Shown: positions 28,101 to 36,057, numbered from the stretch's first letter. The stretch: 45,547 nucleotides of DNA from Candidatus Sulfotelmatobacter sp. (GCA_030040965.1 JASHOT010000001.1:1-45547); one strand, 5' to 3'. The notes: generated by a model not told the origin, from the sequence alone. A program made the numbers and translations.

Positions 28101-29461
28101 GCCGGTGCCGGACCTTGCGCATCGAAGTTGTCGCATCCCGCCGAACCCGCATCTCCGGCCGATATGAAGACCGTAATCCCCTGTGCCGAAGCCTGCTGCC
28201 ATAAAGCGTTGTAAAACTGATTCCCCGCTGTCCCAATCCCGAGCTCACACTCCCCGTAGCTTTCGCTCATGATCGGAGCCAGATTCTGATCGACAATGTA
28301 GACAGCCGACAGATCGACGCCCGCGCTTGTTTCCGTCGACTCCGAAATCACAAAATCAATCGTTGCCCCCTTCGCCACACCGCCTGACCACTGCACATCT
28401 ATGTCGGCTTCCGGTTCATCTCCCTGAATGCCGGGGTCCGGTCCGTTCCAAATGAACGTCGGATTATTCGTGGGCAGCCCAAAGAAACTGCGAAATGCCT
28501 CCACATCCGACATCTCGATATCAGTCTCCCCCACAATCGCGATCGTTACTCCTGTCCCGTCAATGCCCGCATTCCACAGCGGCAGCACGTTATAAATCGT
28601 GGCGAAGTCGTACGGTCCCAGCCCGTAGCATTCGCCGGCCGGCGTACAGTAGTTCCCGGGAAACGTGAGCAGCGGCGTTCCGCTAACCATCTTCGTCTTC
28701 CCGGTCTTGTGGTCGCGAGTGAACGTGCCGACCCGAACATTCATCGCCTTTCTGGGGAAATTATTCAGCGACGCCACTCCCGCCACTGCCGGCACCAGCG
28801 CGGTTGGAATCGATGGATCGCTGGCATTGGCCCAATGCTGCTCGCCATTCACCACATACTTGTGGATCGCGGTGTGAAACGCCTCCTGCACCTGGCTCGC
28901 CGATCCGGAAAACTCCAGCACCGTCCGGCCCTTCGTCGATCCCACCTGAAATCCATGCGATTCGAGCCACGCCGTAATCGTGGCCATGTCGGTGTCGCTC
29001 GGCCCAAACTGACTGCCAAATTCCGCCGGCGTCAACCACTTGTGATAGTTCGGCGAATGCTTGTTCTGTTGATCGTCAAGCAGTTTCTCGAGCGCCGCCT
29101 CCTGCGCCGTGCTGCGCTTCAACACCAGCAGCATTCTTTCCATCGGCAGAGTCGCCGGTGCCGTGCCCAGATCGAACTGCGGCCTCGCCAGCGGATGCGT
29201 GTTTCCCTTCAATACCGTGATCTGCGATTCGTCCACCGGCTGCGTAATCAAAGGCGGACTGATCTGCGATGAAATGATCTGCGAAGAAACGCCCGCCGCC
29301 AGAGCGATCGACGATGCCGACACCGTCTGCCCCGCCGCCAGCGAGTTCATCGCCAGCGCGTAGAGAATCCCCGCGATAAAAATTGTCGAAATCCGAGAGC
29401 AGCCAATGTTGTGAGATATCTGCGTGGAACCGACGTCGGAAGACACAAGGACCGTTCGCAT
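25145..29461 (-). CDS. Giant secreted sedolisin (S53 serine-carboxyl peptidase) with Ig-like repeats and an internal Cys-Gly tract
   Basis: A 1438-residue exported peptidase. A signal segment (about 22-44) is followed by a pro-kumamolisin activation domain (about 90-240), then the S53 catalytic domain. E351 and D355 (EPEADIDVQW), the oxyanion Asp437 in SAGDAG, and the catalytic Ser624 in GGTSVSSPSF are all in place, so it should be active at acidic pH like other sedolisins. Residues about 720-1200 contain several Ig-like (Big_3-type) domains with PTGTVTF and YSGDANYxxS motifs. Near 1255-1305 are two hydrophobic stretches separated by RRRRR and ending in LSCGGGGG (C1305), followed by an IPT/TIG-like domain. 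It probably digests external protein while attached to or passing across the surface. Confidence 0.93.
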   Translation of the reverse strand: MRTVLVSSDVGSTQISHNIGCSRISTIFIAGILYALAMNSLAAGQTVSASSIALAAGVSSQIISSQISPPLITQPVDESQITVLKGNTHPLARPQFDLGTAPATLPMERMLLVLKRSTAQEAALEKLLDDQQNKHSPNYHKWLTPAEFGSQFGPSDTDMATITAWLESHGFQVGSTKGRTVLEFSGSASQVQEAFHTAIHKYVVNGEQHWANASDPSIPTALVPAVAGVASLNNFPRKAMNVRVGTFTRDHKTGKTKMVSGTPLLTFPGNYCTPAGECYGLGPYDFATIYNVLPLWNAGIDGTGVTIAIVGETDIEMSDVEAFRSFFGLPTNNPTFIWNGPDPGIQGDEPEADIDVQWSGGVAKGATIDFVISESTETSAGVDLSAVYIVDQNLAPIMSESYGECELGIGTAGNQFYNALWQQASAQGITVFISAGDAGSAGCDNFDAQGPAPAQFGLQVSGFASTPYNVAVGGTDFNDFTNSTTYWSTNNNPTTQESALSYIPETTWNDSCSNAIWGTLSGFSTNPETNCNNSQLAGAVVPLGGSGGASACTTPAGSTPQSCEGGYAKPSWQAGTGVPADGKRDLPDVSLFASNGFVGEAYIICEADAGGTCPDEFLEYGGTSVSSPSFAGIMAMIVQKYGPQGNANYVFYKLAQKSGASCASAADEASDCIFNDVTVGTNAMPCTTGSPNCVTSFAGDSYGILSGYNAEGGYDQATGLGSVNANNLVNQWDTIATLPSVTTLNSLTPTTITHGQAVNFSVTVAPQSGTGTPTGVISLLGPTTGNNTTQGIGGFTLSNGTATGTTDLLPGGTYSVKASYPGDSTYEASESNGMSVTVNKENSQPQVFLVTFNSSNQVVNGNTNTAQYGSPYVLRVNVENSQGQMCDPTAASGATGCPSGTVTMTNNGSTLDAGTYTLNSYGYFEDYIVQLPGGTDSVKAAYAGDNSFNASTATAAITITPAPTTLSTPGVTAFFVGQALYANTTVNAQSSGAAPGGTVTFLVNGKTAAGTINYSGTAGSGSNPIASLSADFSSSSSPFPLPGTYAISASYSGDTNYAASTSGTTSITVQYTPPSMTISPYTQNVLPGNTASVTAVVDTTDRAIYPTGTVTFVSDATGQSLGPAVTCTNGKDSSGNYECIATFNFVPPGGTTVLLAQYSGDANYPSAASGAVIVNVPDFSVTAPPQVIVTQGQTQTAAITISALAGFSGNVTNFSCSGLPAETACSFSPTQVSGQGSTTLTITTAALGQSRRMRRAANKRQRAGWLASTMLPLMATCLIGIAVRRRRRTVLGTVVLALLATVLSCGGGGGSGTPPPVNNPVPSITSLSPTEQAAGSQSQTLTINGSGLTTASTVTFNGVSHTASFVNASQLTISLSASDMASTGSYPVVVTNPSPGGGVSNSENFNVTTGTPTGNFTVTVSASSGSLTNSTTFMLTVQ

Positions 29462-29756
29462 AGCCCACCTACCCGGAATCGAACCACTGCGATCGAGATC
29501 GACTGCCCTCTCGGAAACCAGCCCGGACTGGAGGAAGGAAGGTAGTCCGTTTCGTCTCTGGTAACCGCGATTTACTTGAACCTAAAACGCGGCCTTATTG
29601 TACACCGATTTCCAGATGGGTTCCCCATTCAAGCCTGCATTTGGCTTGAGTGGGGTGGGCGAAAGTGTTTCAGACCACGTCAACTCACAAACACACCGCC
29701 ACACAACAAAGATAAGGAACCGTCCGGCGCAGCCACCTTCTTCTCGTGTTCCGCTC
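29462..29756. other. Intergenic leader of the sedolisin gene
   Basis: About 295 bp without a gene. It includes the upstream region of the sedolisin (minus strand) and a CAAGCC/GGCTTG hairpin repeat at 29623-29655. I see no RNA gene: a TTCGATT T-loop-like string near 29470-29485 has only a two-pair stem. Confidence 0.6.
29623..29655. repeat. CAAGCC/GGCTTG hairpin repeat, copy 1
   Basis: CCCCATTCAAGCC pairs with GGCTTGAGTGGGG (one T-G wobble) around TGCATTT. Nearly identical to the copy at 32353-32385 and related to 37386-37416. It lies in the gap between the sedolisin start and the ABC permease stop. Confidence 0.8.
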
Positions 29757-31514
29757 TCAAAACGGCCTGAGCTTTCCATTCATCGCCGTTGTTCGCTGCT
29801 CAGACGGTCGCACCCACACCAAGCCCAGCGTGGTAATCACCTCCGCCGGCAGTTCCTCGAAATACAAAACAGCCGACTTGGCCCGACGCCGGTTGAACTC
29901 CAAGATCCCCAACCCCACACTAACAACGAATGCGATCATTGCCCCGCTCCGAACCCGATCGCCGAGCCATGGCAACTCAATCTCGGCGCTGACCATGCCG
30001 AAGATCACCAGCAGAAACAGGAAGCACCAGAACACGACCTGCATGTGAACTTTTCCGGGCAGATAAGAGCAAGTAAACGGCACTTTGTAGAAATTCACCA
30101 GGCTGACTTCGACAAAAACCCATCCCAGCAGTGCCAGCAGCACGAGGTGAACTGCGACATGGCTCCACGGACGAAAATCCAGCGCCAGCAACGCCGAGAT
30201 GATCCACAACGGCCCAACCGCCAGGAACAACAACACTTTCCTCGTCGCATTCACGTATTTTTCCGACGAACATAGCTGAGTCGCGCGTAGCATCCAATTG
30301 GCATGCAAAGAAATGGGCAGCGAGAAAACGCTGCGCAGCCCAAACACCCCAAGGCTCATCATGATCATCGTCGCCGTCAAGAATTCCTCGCTCAATGCAA
30401 CCGGCGTCGCAATCGCCAGCTCCACCCGCAGCCACCACAGCGCAATGGAACAGATCACAGCCAGATAGAAGGCCATCGCCACGCGATGCTGCCGGCTCCG
30501 CATCAACGATCGCAGGCTGAACAGAACGATCGCGGTATCCAGACGGCTGCCGAACCGCGGCGTCCATCGCCAGCCGCGCGCTCCCGGCACCAGATCCGGT
30601 TCCTCCACCGTCCTTCTCATCGTGCGCAAATAACAGAGAAGAAGAGAAGCCACCGCCCCCGTCATCACGATGACCAGGCCAACCCACGCCCGCAACGCCA
30701 GCCAGCGAAGCTCGCGCGGCAGCGTGCCGTTCAGTTGATTGAACAGCCCCAAAAACCAGAACGACGGCGACCACGCCACCCAATGGTTTCCGGCCGCTTC
30801 CATTTGTGCAGGCGTTGTGATCGAGGGCTGAAGAAAAAATGCGCTGAGAAAAATTCCGAAAGCCGCCAGTTGCAGAAATGCCGAGAAGCCCAGAAATATC
30901 CTTCGCGGCAGAACCAGCGCGGTGAAGCCTTGCACCGTGAGCACAGCGCAGTACAAAAAAGTGCTCGCTGCAATCATGGTCAGCCAGTAGGCCGCAAACG
31001 ACTGCAAATATCCCCATGCCGACTCATGGTGCGATCCCAACAAAAACGGCCATGCAATTCCCGTGGCAAAATTCAAGGTGAGAATCGTCAGACCCAACAG
31101 CGAAGCTGACGCAGCAACTTTGGCGATCAGGATCGTCCGCGCACGCACCGGCAATGGCGCCAGCACCATCACGTCACGCCTGTCGGGGAACGTCGAGTCC
31201 CAGGTAATGACGATGACCAGACCAATCACCAGGATCAACCCGGAAATCAGCGTCTGCTCCCCGCCCCAGGCAAAACTCAAATATGCTTCCGGGAGCGACG
31301 CTAATCTTTCCCCAACCACCAGCGGGCCTGCCGCCGCACATAGGCTGATGAAAATGAGGATACTGGCAAACTGCCCAAGAAAGCGCGGCACGTCCGCCTG
31401 CACCGACAGCGCTTCCAGATCCACCACCCGCAGCAGGAATTGTCGGAACAAAATCCGAAACTGCAGCGGCAGAAGCTCGATTACCTTGCGCATGGACTCG
31501 CTGAGTTTACCCAT
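29757..31514 (-). CDS. ABC-2-like exporter permease
   Basis: A 585-residue polytopic membrane protein with about 12-14 hydrophobic segments, for example FASILIFISLCAAAGPLVV and VLLFLAVGPLWIISALLAL. There is no enzymatic motif. Its ATG overlaps the stop of the upstream ABC ATPase gene by a few bases, so the two are co-translated and form one transporter. Such large ABC-2 type permeases usually export or relocate substrates of unknown identity. The cytoplasmic region near residues 300-330 is charged (RTMRRTVEEPDLVPG). Neighbouring genes (sedolisin, orphan M17 N-domain) do not identify the substrate. Confidence 0.85.
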   Translation of the reverse strand: MGKLSESMRKVIELLPLQFRILFRQFLLRVVDLEALSVQADVPRFLGQFASILIFISLCAAAGPLVVGERLASLPEAYLSFAWGGEQTLISGLILVIGLVIVITWDSTFPDRRDVMVLAPLPVRARTILIAKVAASASLLGLTILTLNFATGIAWPFLLGSHHESAWGYLQSFAAYWLTMIAASTFLYCAVLTVQGFTALVLPRRIFLGFSAFLQLAAFGIFLSAFFLQPSITTPAQMEAAGNHWVAWSPSFWFLGLFNQLNGTLPRELRWLALRAWVGLVIVMTGAVASLLLCYLRTMRRTVEEPDLVPGARGWRWTPRFGSRLDTAIVLFSLRSLMRSRQHRVAMAFYLAVICSIALWWLRVELAIATPVALSEEFLTATMIMMSLGVFGLRSVFSLPISLHANWMLRATQLCSSEKYVNATRKVLLFLAVGPLWIISALLALDFRPWSHVAVHLVLLALLGWVFVEVSLVNFYKVPFTCSYLPGKVHMQVVFWCFLFLLVIFGMVSAEIELPWLGDRVRSGAMIAFVVSVGLGILEFNRRRAKSAVLYFEELPAEVITTLGLVWVRPSEQRTTAMNGKLRPF

Positions 31515-32271
31515 GGATCAGATCCGCAATCTGCCGCGCCATCGACTCCGTATCCTGCTCGACGACAAGCTCAGAGAAAATCTTCTCCAGCGTCGGCAGC
31601 GCCATCAGTGAGCGCAGATTTTCCATCGAGTCGTCGGCCACGACTTTCCCCCGATGCAGAATCACCACGCGCGAACAGACCCGCTCCACCGTATCGAGTT
31701 CGTGCGAACTGAACAGCACCACCTTGCCGCGCGCGGCCAGCTCCTGAATCAGACTCCGCAGCACCAGAGCCGATCCCACATCCAGCCCCGAAAACGGCTC
31801 ATCCAGCAGAACCAGTTCCGGGTTGTGCATCAGGGCTGCGGCAATCAGAATCTTCTGCCGCATTCCCTTCGAGTAGCCGGAGATCGAGGCATGCCGGTCA
31901 TCGTAAAGCGCCAGCATGTGCAGCAACCCATCGATCCGTTCTGAGGATTCGCGATCCGCGAGACCGCGCAGCTGCGCCACCATCGTCAGGTATTCCACGC
32001 CTGAGAGATGCTTATAAAGATGCGGCTCCTCTGGGACATATCCCATGCGCCGCTTGTATGCGATCAAATCATCCTGAATCGGTTTACCCTGAAAAAGGAT
32101 CTGGCCCGCTGTCATCTCGATCAGGCCCGTGATCATTTTCATGGTGGTCGACTTGCCCGATCCATTCGGCCCAAGGTAGCCGGTCACCTCACCGGGCCGC
32201 GCCGAGAAACTGACGTTATCTACTGCCGGAATGCCTGAAAAGTGCTTCGACACGGTGCGCAACTCAAGCAC
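31507..32271 (-). CDS. ABC transporter ATP-binding protein
   Basis: Nucleotide-binding subunit of the exporter encoded by the overlapping permease gene. Walker A is GPNGSGKST, the Q-loop follows, the signature is YSKGMRQK, Walker B is LVLLDEPFSG, and the switch His is in FSSHELD. The open frame extends to 32358, but that extension runs through a hairpin repeat. The GTG at 32271 has AGGAGG five nt upstream and begins VLELRTVSKHFSG, as expected for ABC-2-type ATPases, giving 254 residues. The product is cytoplasmic, bound to the membrane permease, and uses ATP to drive transport. The YSKGMRQ signature is typical of CcmA/multidrug-type ABC-2 exporters. Confidence 0.93.
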   Translation of the reverse strand: MLELRTVSKHFSGIPAVDNVSFSARPGEVTGYLGPNGSGKSTTMKMITGLIEMTAGQILFQGKPIQDDLIAYKRRMGYVPEEPHLYKHLSGVEYLTMVAQLRGLADRESSERIDGLLHMLALYDDRHASISGYSKGMRQKILIAAALMHNPELVLLDEPFSGLDVGSALVLRSLIQELAARGKVVLFSSHELDTVERVCSRVVILHRGKVVADDSMENLRSLMALPTLEKIFSELVVEQDTESMARQIADLIHG

Positions 32272-32352
32272 GGCCGCCTCCTGCTCAAACGCAAAGATCC
32301 CTTTAGACCATAGACACCGCAACGCCGGACAGTTGGCCACTCCCGACGGGTG

Positions 32353-32385
32353 CCCCATTCAAGCCCGCCTTTGGCTTGAGTGGGG
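32353..32385. repeat. CAAGCC/GGCTTG hairpin repeat, copy 2
   Basis: CCCCATTCAAGCC pairs with GGCTTGAGTGGGG around CGCCTTT. It lies between the M17-N gene stop (32403) and the ABC ATPase start (32271). It has the same stem as copy 1, 2.7 kb away, with a changed loop. Confidence 0.8.
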
Positions 32386-32402
32386 AAAGTGCCGGGCAAA
32401 CC

Positions 32403-33134
32403 CTACTTTCGTGCTTCCGCAATCGCCTTCTCGATGCCCTGTCTCGTATCCTCAGCGTGGGTAGGCCCGGCCAGATAAGTAAGCTCCTCAATTGCCGTCC
32501 CGGCCGACGCCCCCGCATCCTTCAAGACCATCTCCGTCCGCGCCGCGCGCAGAAAACCGCCAATGACGCGCTCCGCAACTTCGCCGGTCGTGTACTTCGT
32601 TACTCCACCGTCAATCACCGTCGGCGCAAAAAACAGACGCCGCACACCCAGCCGGTTCGTCTCGCGATAGGCAATCGTTCCCACCAGTTCCATGCGCTCG
32701 GGCACGAATCCCCCCGAGTCGCCCAGACCGACAATCAGCACCCGCTTGGCCTTCAAACTTCCTGCCGGCACCGCGATCAGCAGCGTCTCCCCCAGCTCCC
32801 CGACGAACAGCTCCGGTTTGCGCACCTGGTCGAGCAGCCCCTTCAACTTCTCGTTCGTCTCGACCAGCGATCCCCGCAAAGTATTCGACGGCTCCGATCG
32901 AAACAGGCATATGATCTGCAATTCCGCATCGGTCTCCGCCGGACTTTCTACGAGCACCCGCATCGGCATCGGCCCATCCGTGATCCGCAGTTCGCTGCCT
33001 TTCGCGATCGCGCCACTCGCCGCGCTCGACTGGGCCATGAGTGAGCGCCCGACGAGCGAGCCCACACTCGCCGCCACACTGAAAATTACAACTGCCGTCA
33101 TGAACCGCATCGCTCGCCGCATCATGAAAAACAT
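32403..33134 (-). CDS. Exported orphan N-terminal domain of leucyl aminopeptidase (M17_N)
   Basis: A protein of about 243 residues beginning with a membrane/signal segment (MRFMTAVVIFSVAASVGSLVG). The remainder matches the N-terminal domain of M17 leucyl aminopeptidases: AGSLKAKRVLIVGLGDS, RETNRLGVRRLFFAPTV and RVIGGFLRAARTEMVLKD. It stops before the catalytic C-terminal domain, and no NTDAEGR or metal-ligand motif is present. It is therefore not an active peptidase. It may bind peptides, DNA or a partner in the periplasm, but this is unknown. The frame is open to 33185; ATG 33134 with GGAA just upstream is the preferred start among several Met codons. Confidence 0.78.
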   Translation of the reverse strand: MFFMMRRAMRFMTAVVIFSVAASVGSLVGRSLMAQSSAASGAIAKGSELRITDGPMPMRVLVESPAETDAELQIICLFRSEPSNTLRGSLVETNEKLKGLLDQVRKPELFVGELGETLLIAVPAGSLKAKRVLIVGLGDSGGFVPERMELVGTIAYRETNRLGVRRLFFAPTVIDGGVTKYTTGEVAERVIGGFLRAARTEMVLKDAGASAGTAIEELTYLAGPTHAEDTRQGIEKAIAEARK

Positions 33135-33222
33135 TTTCCAACTTGAAGGAAGACTCACAATCGCCTCCAGATCATGGCCTGGCACTCTGCCACGATGTCA
33201 TCGGACAAGATATCGTCCTGAC

Positions 33223-33248
33223 GGACCGCCCTCTTCGAAGGACGGTCC
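33223..33248. repeat. Hairpin upstream of the M17-N gene
   Basis: GGACCG and CGGTCC form a six-pair stem, with a weaker inner CCT/AGG pairing. Comparable GC-rich hairpins occur elsewhere in the window. Function unknown. Confidence 0.4.
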
Positions 33249-33348
33249 AACGTCCTCAAATAGCTAGGCAGTCTGCAGAAGTAGGCCCACTTTGAAAGAA
33301 GCTCTCCGATGGGCGAGCCCCCAACTAACCATTGACTTTACGTTCACC

Positions 33349-33381
33349 GGTTAGAATCCGCCAATCGGCCGGATTCTAACC
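33349..33381. promoter_or_regulatory. Perfect 12-bp inverted repeat
   Basis: GGTTAGAATCCG and CGGATTCTAACC are exact reverse complements around CCAATCGGC. A further CTAACC at 33335-33340 could compete with the left arm. It lies in the gap between the M17-N and brnA genes, about 85 bp from the brnA stop. It is either a terminator stem (no T-run seen) or an operator. Confidence 0.5.
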
Positions 33382-33465
33382 ACCAATCCCAATCTCACTG
33401 GTTATACGGATCGGCTTGCCGTAATTGTCTTCCTCTTTGCCTCTGTGCTGAAAATGCATTTCGCG

Positions 33466-33747
33466 CTACTTCCCCTTCAATTCCTTCTCCATCAGGTTCC
33501 GCAGCGCCGCATTGATCCGCGACTGATACTTACGCCCATCCTTTTTGAACCACGCGATCACGTCGGCATCCAGCCGCAGCGTTACCGGCTTTTTCACCGG
33601 CTTATAGAAGTCGGCGATCTTCATGGCGTGCAATGCGCCCGTCACACGCTTTTTCTCCGCCAGCAAAGCCTTCAGATTGATGCGTTTGCGACGCCGTCCC
33701 GGTCCAGGCGCTTTACGTCGTTTCGAACGGGAAGATGCACTCTTCAT
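33466..33747 (-). CDS. brnA: BrnA-type antitoxin (DUF4415), without a visible BrnT
   Basis: A 93-residue basic protein. The second half matches BrnA: KKPVTLRLDADVIAWFKK followed by KYQSRINAALRNLM, the ribbon-helix-helix-like DNA-binding region. The N-terminal 35 residues are Lys/Arg-rich and resemble a nucleic-acid-binding tail. BrnA normally neutralises the RNase BrnT encoded just upstream and represses the operon. Here only about 110 bp separate it from rnhB, too short for BrnT, and none is visible elsewhere in the window. ATG 33747 has GGAGG nine nt upstream. A palindrome over the likely promoter supports retained autoregulation. It could be an orphan or solitary regulator. Confidence 0.8.
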   Translation of the reverse strand: MKSASSRSKRRKAPGPGRRRKRINLKALLAEKKRVTGALHAMKIADFYKPVKKPVTLRLDADVIAWFKKDGRKYQSRINAALRNLMEKELKGK

Positions 33748-33793
33748 AAGCCCTTGCCTCCATTGGGGTTAATCCTGTGCACACGTGAATGTG

Positions 33794-33809
33794 CGTACAG
33801 CATTGTACG
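33794..33809. promoter_or_regulatory. Palindrome over the likely brnA promoter
   Basis: CGTACA, four bases and TGTACG form an exact palindrome about 47 bp upstream of the brnA ATG. On the minus strand it overlaps TACAAT, a -10-like hexamer, so binding there would block transcription. As BrnA proteins bind their own promoter, this is the best operator candidate. The sequence alone does not prove binding. Confidence 0.5.
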
Positions 33810-33858
33810 GCAGAATGTAAAGGAAAGGAACACTTGTGGAAAACCCCTTCCAGCGGCG

Positions 33859-34623
33859 CTAACCCGCTAGATCTTCAGCAGTTAAGTCCACCGCCTCATC
33901 CTCTGCCATGAAGGCAAACACTTCCTGCGGCACAGGATTCTGCCACACCGGCGCAAACGACTGCCGATGCAGCGGGCAGGGTCCATGCTCACGCAGCGCT
34001 GCCAGGTGACGCGGCGTGCTGTATCCCTTATGCGAAGCCAGTCCGTAAAGAGGAAACACAGCATCCCACTCGCACATCATGCGATCGCGTTCCACTTTCG
34101 CCAGTATGGACGCGGCTGCAATTGAAGCGGAGAGCGCGTCGCCATGGATGATGGCGCGCTGTGGCAGGTCGCAATCGATCTTTAACGCATCGATCAGCAG
34201 ATGATCAGCGCAAGGCGCCAGCTGCATCACCGCTTCGCGCATGGCCACGCGCGATGCCTGATAGATATTGATCTGATCGATGCGCGCCGCGTCGACAGCA
34301 GCAATGGACCATGCGATGGCATGCTCGCGAATGCGCACGGCCAGCACCTCGCGACGCTCCGGCTCGAGCAGCTTTGAGTCGCGCAGACCGCGCACGCGAT
34401 ACGCGGGATCAAGAATGACCGCAGCCGCGACGACCGGGCCGAACAGCGACCCGCGGCCCACTTCATCCACGCCAGCCACGCGCAGCGCGCCGCATTCCCA
34501 CGCTTTTTTTTCATATCGCAGCGTGCAGCGCAGTGTCTTCAGCAGGCGAAGCTTCGCGGCCGATGGCGACAGCTTGCGCGCGGTCGGGGACTGAACTTGA
34601 GAAGCCAAGGGAGCTGCCCTCAT
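33859..34623 (-). CDS. rnhB: Ribonuclease HII
   Basis: Removes ribonucleotides and RNA primers from DNA-RNA hybrids in the cytoplasm. The diagnostic GVDEVGRG motif (first Asp-Glu active residues) is followed by GPVVAAAVIL, the central LRDSKLL motif, LIDALKID and the ASILAKVERDRMM motif, then SHKGYSTPRHLAALREHGPCPLHRQSF. The product is about 254 residues, including a roughly 45-residue N-terminal extension (start ATG 34623, or 34650 in the open frame). It is downstream of rplS, a common arrangement, and the intervening 90 bp carry a double-hairpin repeat. Confidence 0.95.
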   Translation of the reverse strand: MRAAPLASQVQSPTARKLSPSAAKLRLLKTLRCTLRYEKKAWECGALRVAGVDEVGRGSLFGPVVAAAVILDPAYRVRGLRDSKLLEPERREVLAVRIREHAIAWSIAAVDAARIDQINIYQASRVAMREAVMQLAPCADHLLIDALKIDCDLPQRAIIHGDALSASIAAASILAKVERDRMMCEWDAVFPLYGLASHKGYSTPRHLAALREHGPCPLHRQSFAPVWQNPVPQEVFAFMAEDEAVDLTAEDLAG

Positions 34624-34657
34624 CTTCCACGATGCGCACCGAAGGCGCAAGAGGAAT

Positions 34658-34709
34658 CGCAGAGGAGTCTGCGGTGCTCGCTGGGCGGAGGAATGCCTCC
34701 GCCCCTACA
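34658..34709. repeat. Double-hairpin repeat, copy 1 (rnhB-rplS gap)
   Basis: Hairpin A is CGCAGA/TCTGCG around GGAG (34658-34673). Hairpin B is GGGCGGAGG/CCTCCGCCC around AATG (34683-34704), followed by CTACA. The same two-hairpin plan ending in CC(C/T)ACA occurs at 39920-39965 and 41408-41451. Confidence 0.75.
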
Positions 34710-34716
34710 AGAACCG

Positions 34717-35067
34717 TTACGCTTTTTCGACGTCGCGCAGGCGCGCGGCCTTGCCCTTGAGTCCGCGCAGGTAAAACAGGCGGGCGCGGCGCACTTTGGA
34801 GGAGCGCACCAGGTCAACTTTGTCGATCACTTTAGAATGAATCGGGAAGATACGCTCGACGCCCTGTCCGAAGCTGATTTTGCGGACGGTGAAGCTGGCT
34901 TGCGGTCCATTGTCGCGCTTGATGACCACGCCTTCGAAGGCCTGCACGCGTTCCTTGTCGCCTTCTTTGATCTTCACGTGAACGCGCACGGTGTCGCCGG
35001 GGCGAAATGCGGGGATGTCGGTGCGTTGGGTTTTGGCCAGCAGTTTTTCGATGATTAAGTTCGACAT
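34717..35067 (-). CDS. rplS: Large ribosomal subunit protein bL19
   Basis: The 116-residue protein matches L19 throughout: the start [39 protein letters not shown], the core [11 protein letters not shown] and the end [20 protein letters not shown]. It is a structural protein of the 50S subunit near the 30S interface. It lies downstream of trmD in the conserved rpsP-rimM-trmD-rplS order. The 112-bp gap to trmD contains TAAA-loop hairpin repeats. The 34624-34716 gap to rnhB holds the double-hairpin repeat. Confidence 0.97.
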   Translation of the reverse strand: MSNLIIEKLLAKTQRTDIPAFRPGDTVRVHVKIKEGDKERVQAFEGVVIKRDNGPQASFTVRKISFGQGVERIFPIHSKVIDKVDLVRSSKVRRARLFYLRGLKGKAARLRDVEKA

Positions 35068-35098
35068 TGTATTCGTCCTTCGTCTTGCAGATTCCCTC

Positions 35099-35160
35099 AG
35101 CGGCTAAAGCCGCTCAGAACTTGTACGTCTTGCGGCGCGGCTCAAAGCCACGCCCTTTCA
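35099..35160. repeat. TAAA-loop hairpin repeats in the rplS-trmD gap
   Basis: AGCGGC TAAA GCCGCT (35099-35114) is followed by GGCGCGGCT CAA AGCCACGCC (35134-35154) with a CCTTTCAAATC-type tail, the same tail as at 36915. Both are members of a hairpin family filling gaps in this operon. Confidence 0.75.
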
Positions 35161-35179
35161 AATCAAATCTTTCCTGACG

Positions 35180-36010
35180 TCAACTCTTCCCCAGGCGCGA
35201 CAGGATCTCGCGATCCTCAATGCTCAGATCCGCACCATCCAGCAAGTCGGGGCGGTTGCGCAGCGTTTTCTTCAACGCCCGCTCGCGGCGCCAGCGGCGA
35301 ATCTGCTGGTGGTTGCCGTTGAGCAGGACTTCCGGCACCGTCATCCCGCGGAACTCAGCGGGACGCGTGTAGTGCGGATAGTCGAGCAATCCGTTCGAAC
35401 CGCAGGTCGAGGCGTTGCCAATAAACTCGCCACCATCCTCAACTTCGTCATGCCCATGCGCGGTGAAACTTTCCTGGCGCGTCGAGGCTTCGTTGCCGAG
35501 TGCACCCGGCAGTAACCGCGTGACCGCTTCCAGGATGACGGCCGCACCCAATTCGCCTCCGCTGAGCACGTAATCGCCGATGGAAAACTCGCGGTCGGCG
35601 AGAAACTCGGAGACGCGCTCATCGACTCCCTCGTAGCGTCCGCAGACCAGAACGATGCGGTCGAGCGCGGCCAACTGCGATGCGACCTGCTGGGTGAATC
35701 GCTCTCCCTGCGCGGAGAGCAGAATCACGGACTGCGTGGCGCGGCCGGCAATGCGGTCTTCCATGCGCGCTTCTCGTGAAGCCAAAGGCAATGTTTCTAA
35801 AAGTTCAAAGATCGGTTCCGGCTTCAGGACCATGCCTTCGCCGCCGCCGAAGGGGCGGTCATCCACGGTGCGGTGCCGGTCGTGCGTAAAGCCACGCAGG
35901 TCGTGGACTGCGATTTCCGCCAGACCCATTTCGCGGGCGCGGCGGGTAATGCCGTAGTCGAGCGGTCCGCGAAAGAAGTCCGGAAAGATGGTGACGATGT
36001 CGGCCTTCAT
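35180..36010 (-). CDS. trmD: tRNA (guanine-37-N1)-methyltransferase
   Basis: Methylates G37 of tRNAs with S-adenosylmethionine and prevents frameshifting. The 276-residue SPOUT enzyme shows the N-terminal [41 protein letters not shown], the knotted SAM-binding segment [14 protein letters not shown] then [15 protein letters not shown], and the C-terminal [21 protein letters not shown]. The start ATG 36010 is the family-typical start. It is preceded by rimM with a 47-bp gap and followed by repeats and rplS. No active-site change was noticed. Confidence 0.97.
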   Translation of the reverse strand: MKADIVTIFPDFFRGPLDYGITRRAREMGLAEIAVHDLRGFTHDRHRTVDDRPFGGGEGMVLKPEPIFELLETLPLASREARMEDRIAGRATQSVILLSAQGERFTQQVASQLAALDRIVLVCGRYEGVDERVSEFLADREFSIGDYVLSGGELGAAVILEAVTRLLPGALGNEASTRQESFTAHGHDEVEDGGEFIGNASTCGSNGLLDYPHYTRPAEFRGMTVPEVLLNGNHQQIRRWRRERALKKTLRNRPDLLDGADLSIEDREILSRLGKS

Positions 36011-36057
36011 GTTGCGCGGAACCTGAAACTTTTCACCACAGAGGGCACAGAGAAAAT

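Larger units (their letters stand above)
33135..33465. other. Intergenic region with two hairpins, no gene seen
   Basis: 331 bp between the M17-N start and the brnA stop. It includes the hairpin at 33223-33248 (GGACCG...CGGTCC) and the perfect inverted repeat at 33349-33381. CTAACC/GGTTA half-sites recur around the latter. No coding frame was convincing. Confidence 0.6.

Noticed and set aside
29461-29500. Possible tRNA 3' end (TTCGATT T-loop-like string)
   Set aside because: The loop is flanked by only two complementary bases and no acceptor, D or anticodon arms can be drawn.
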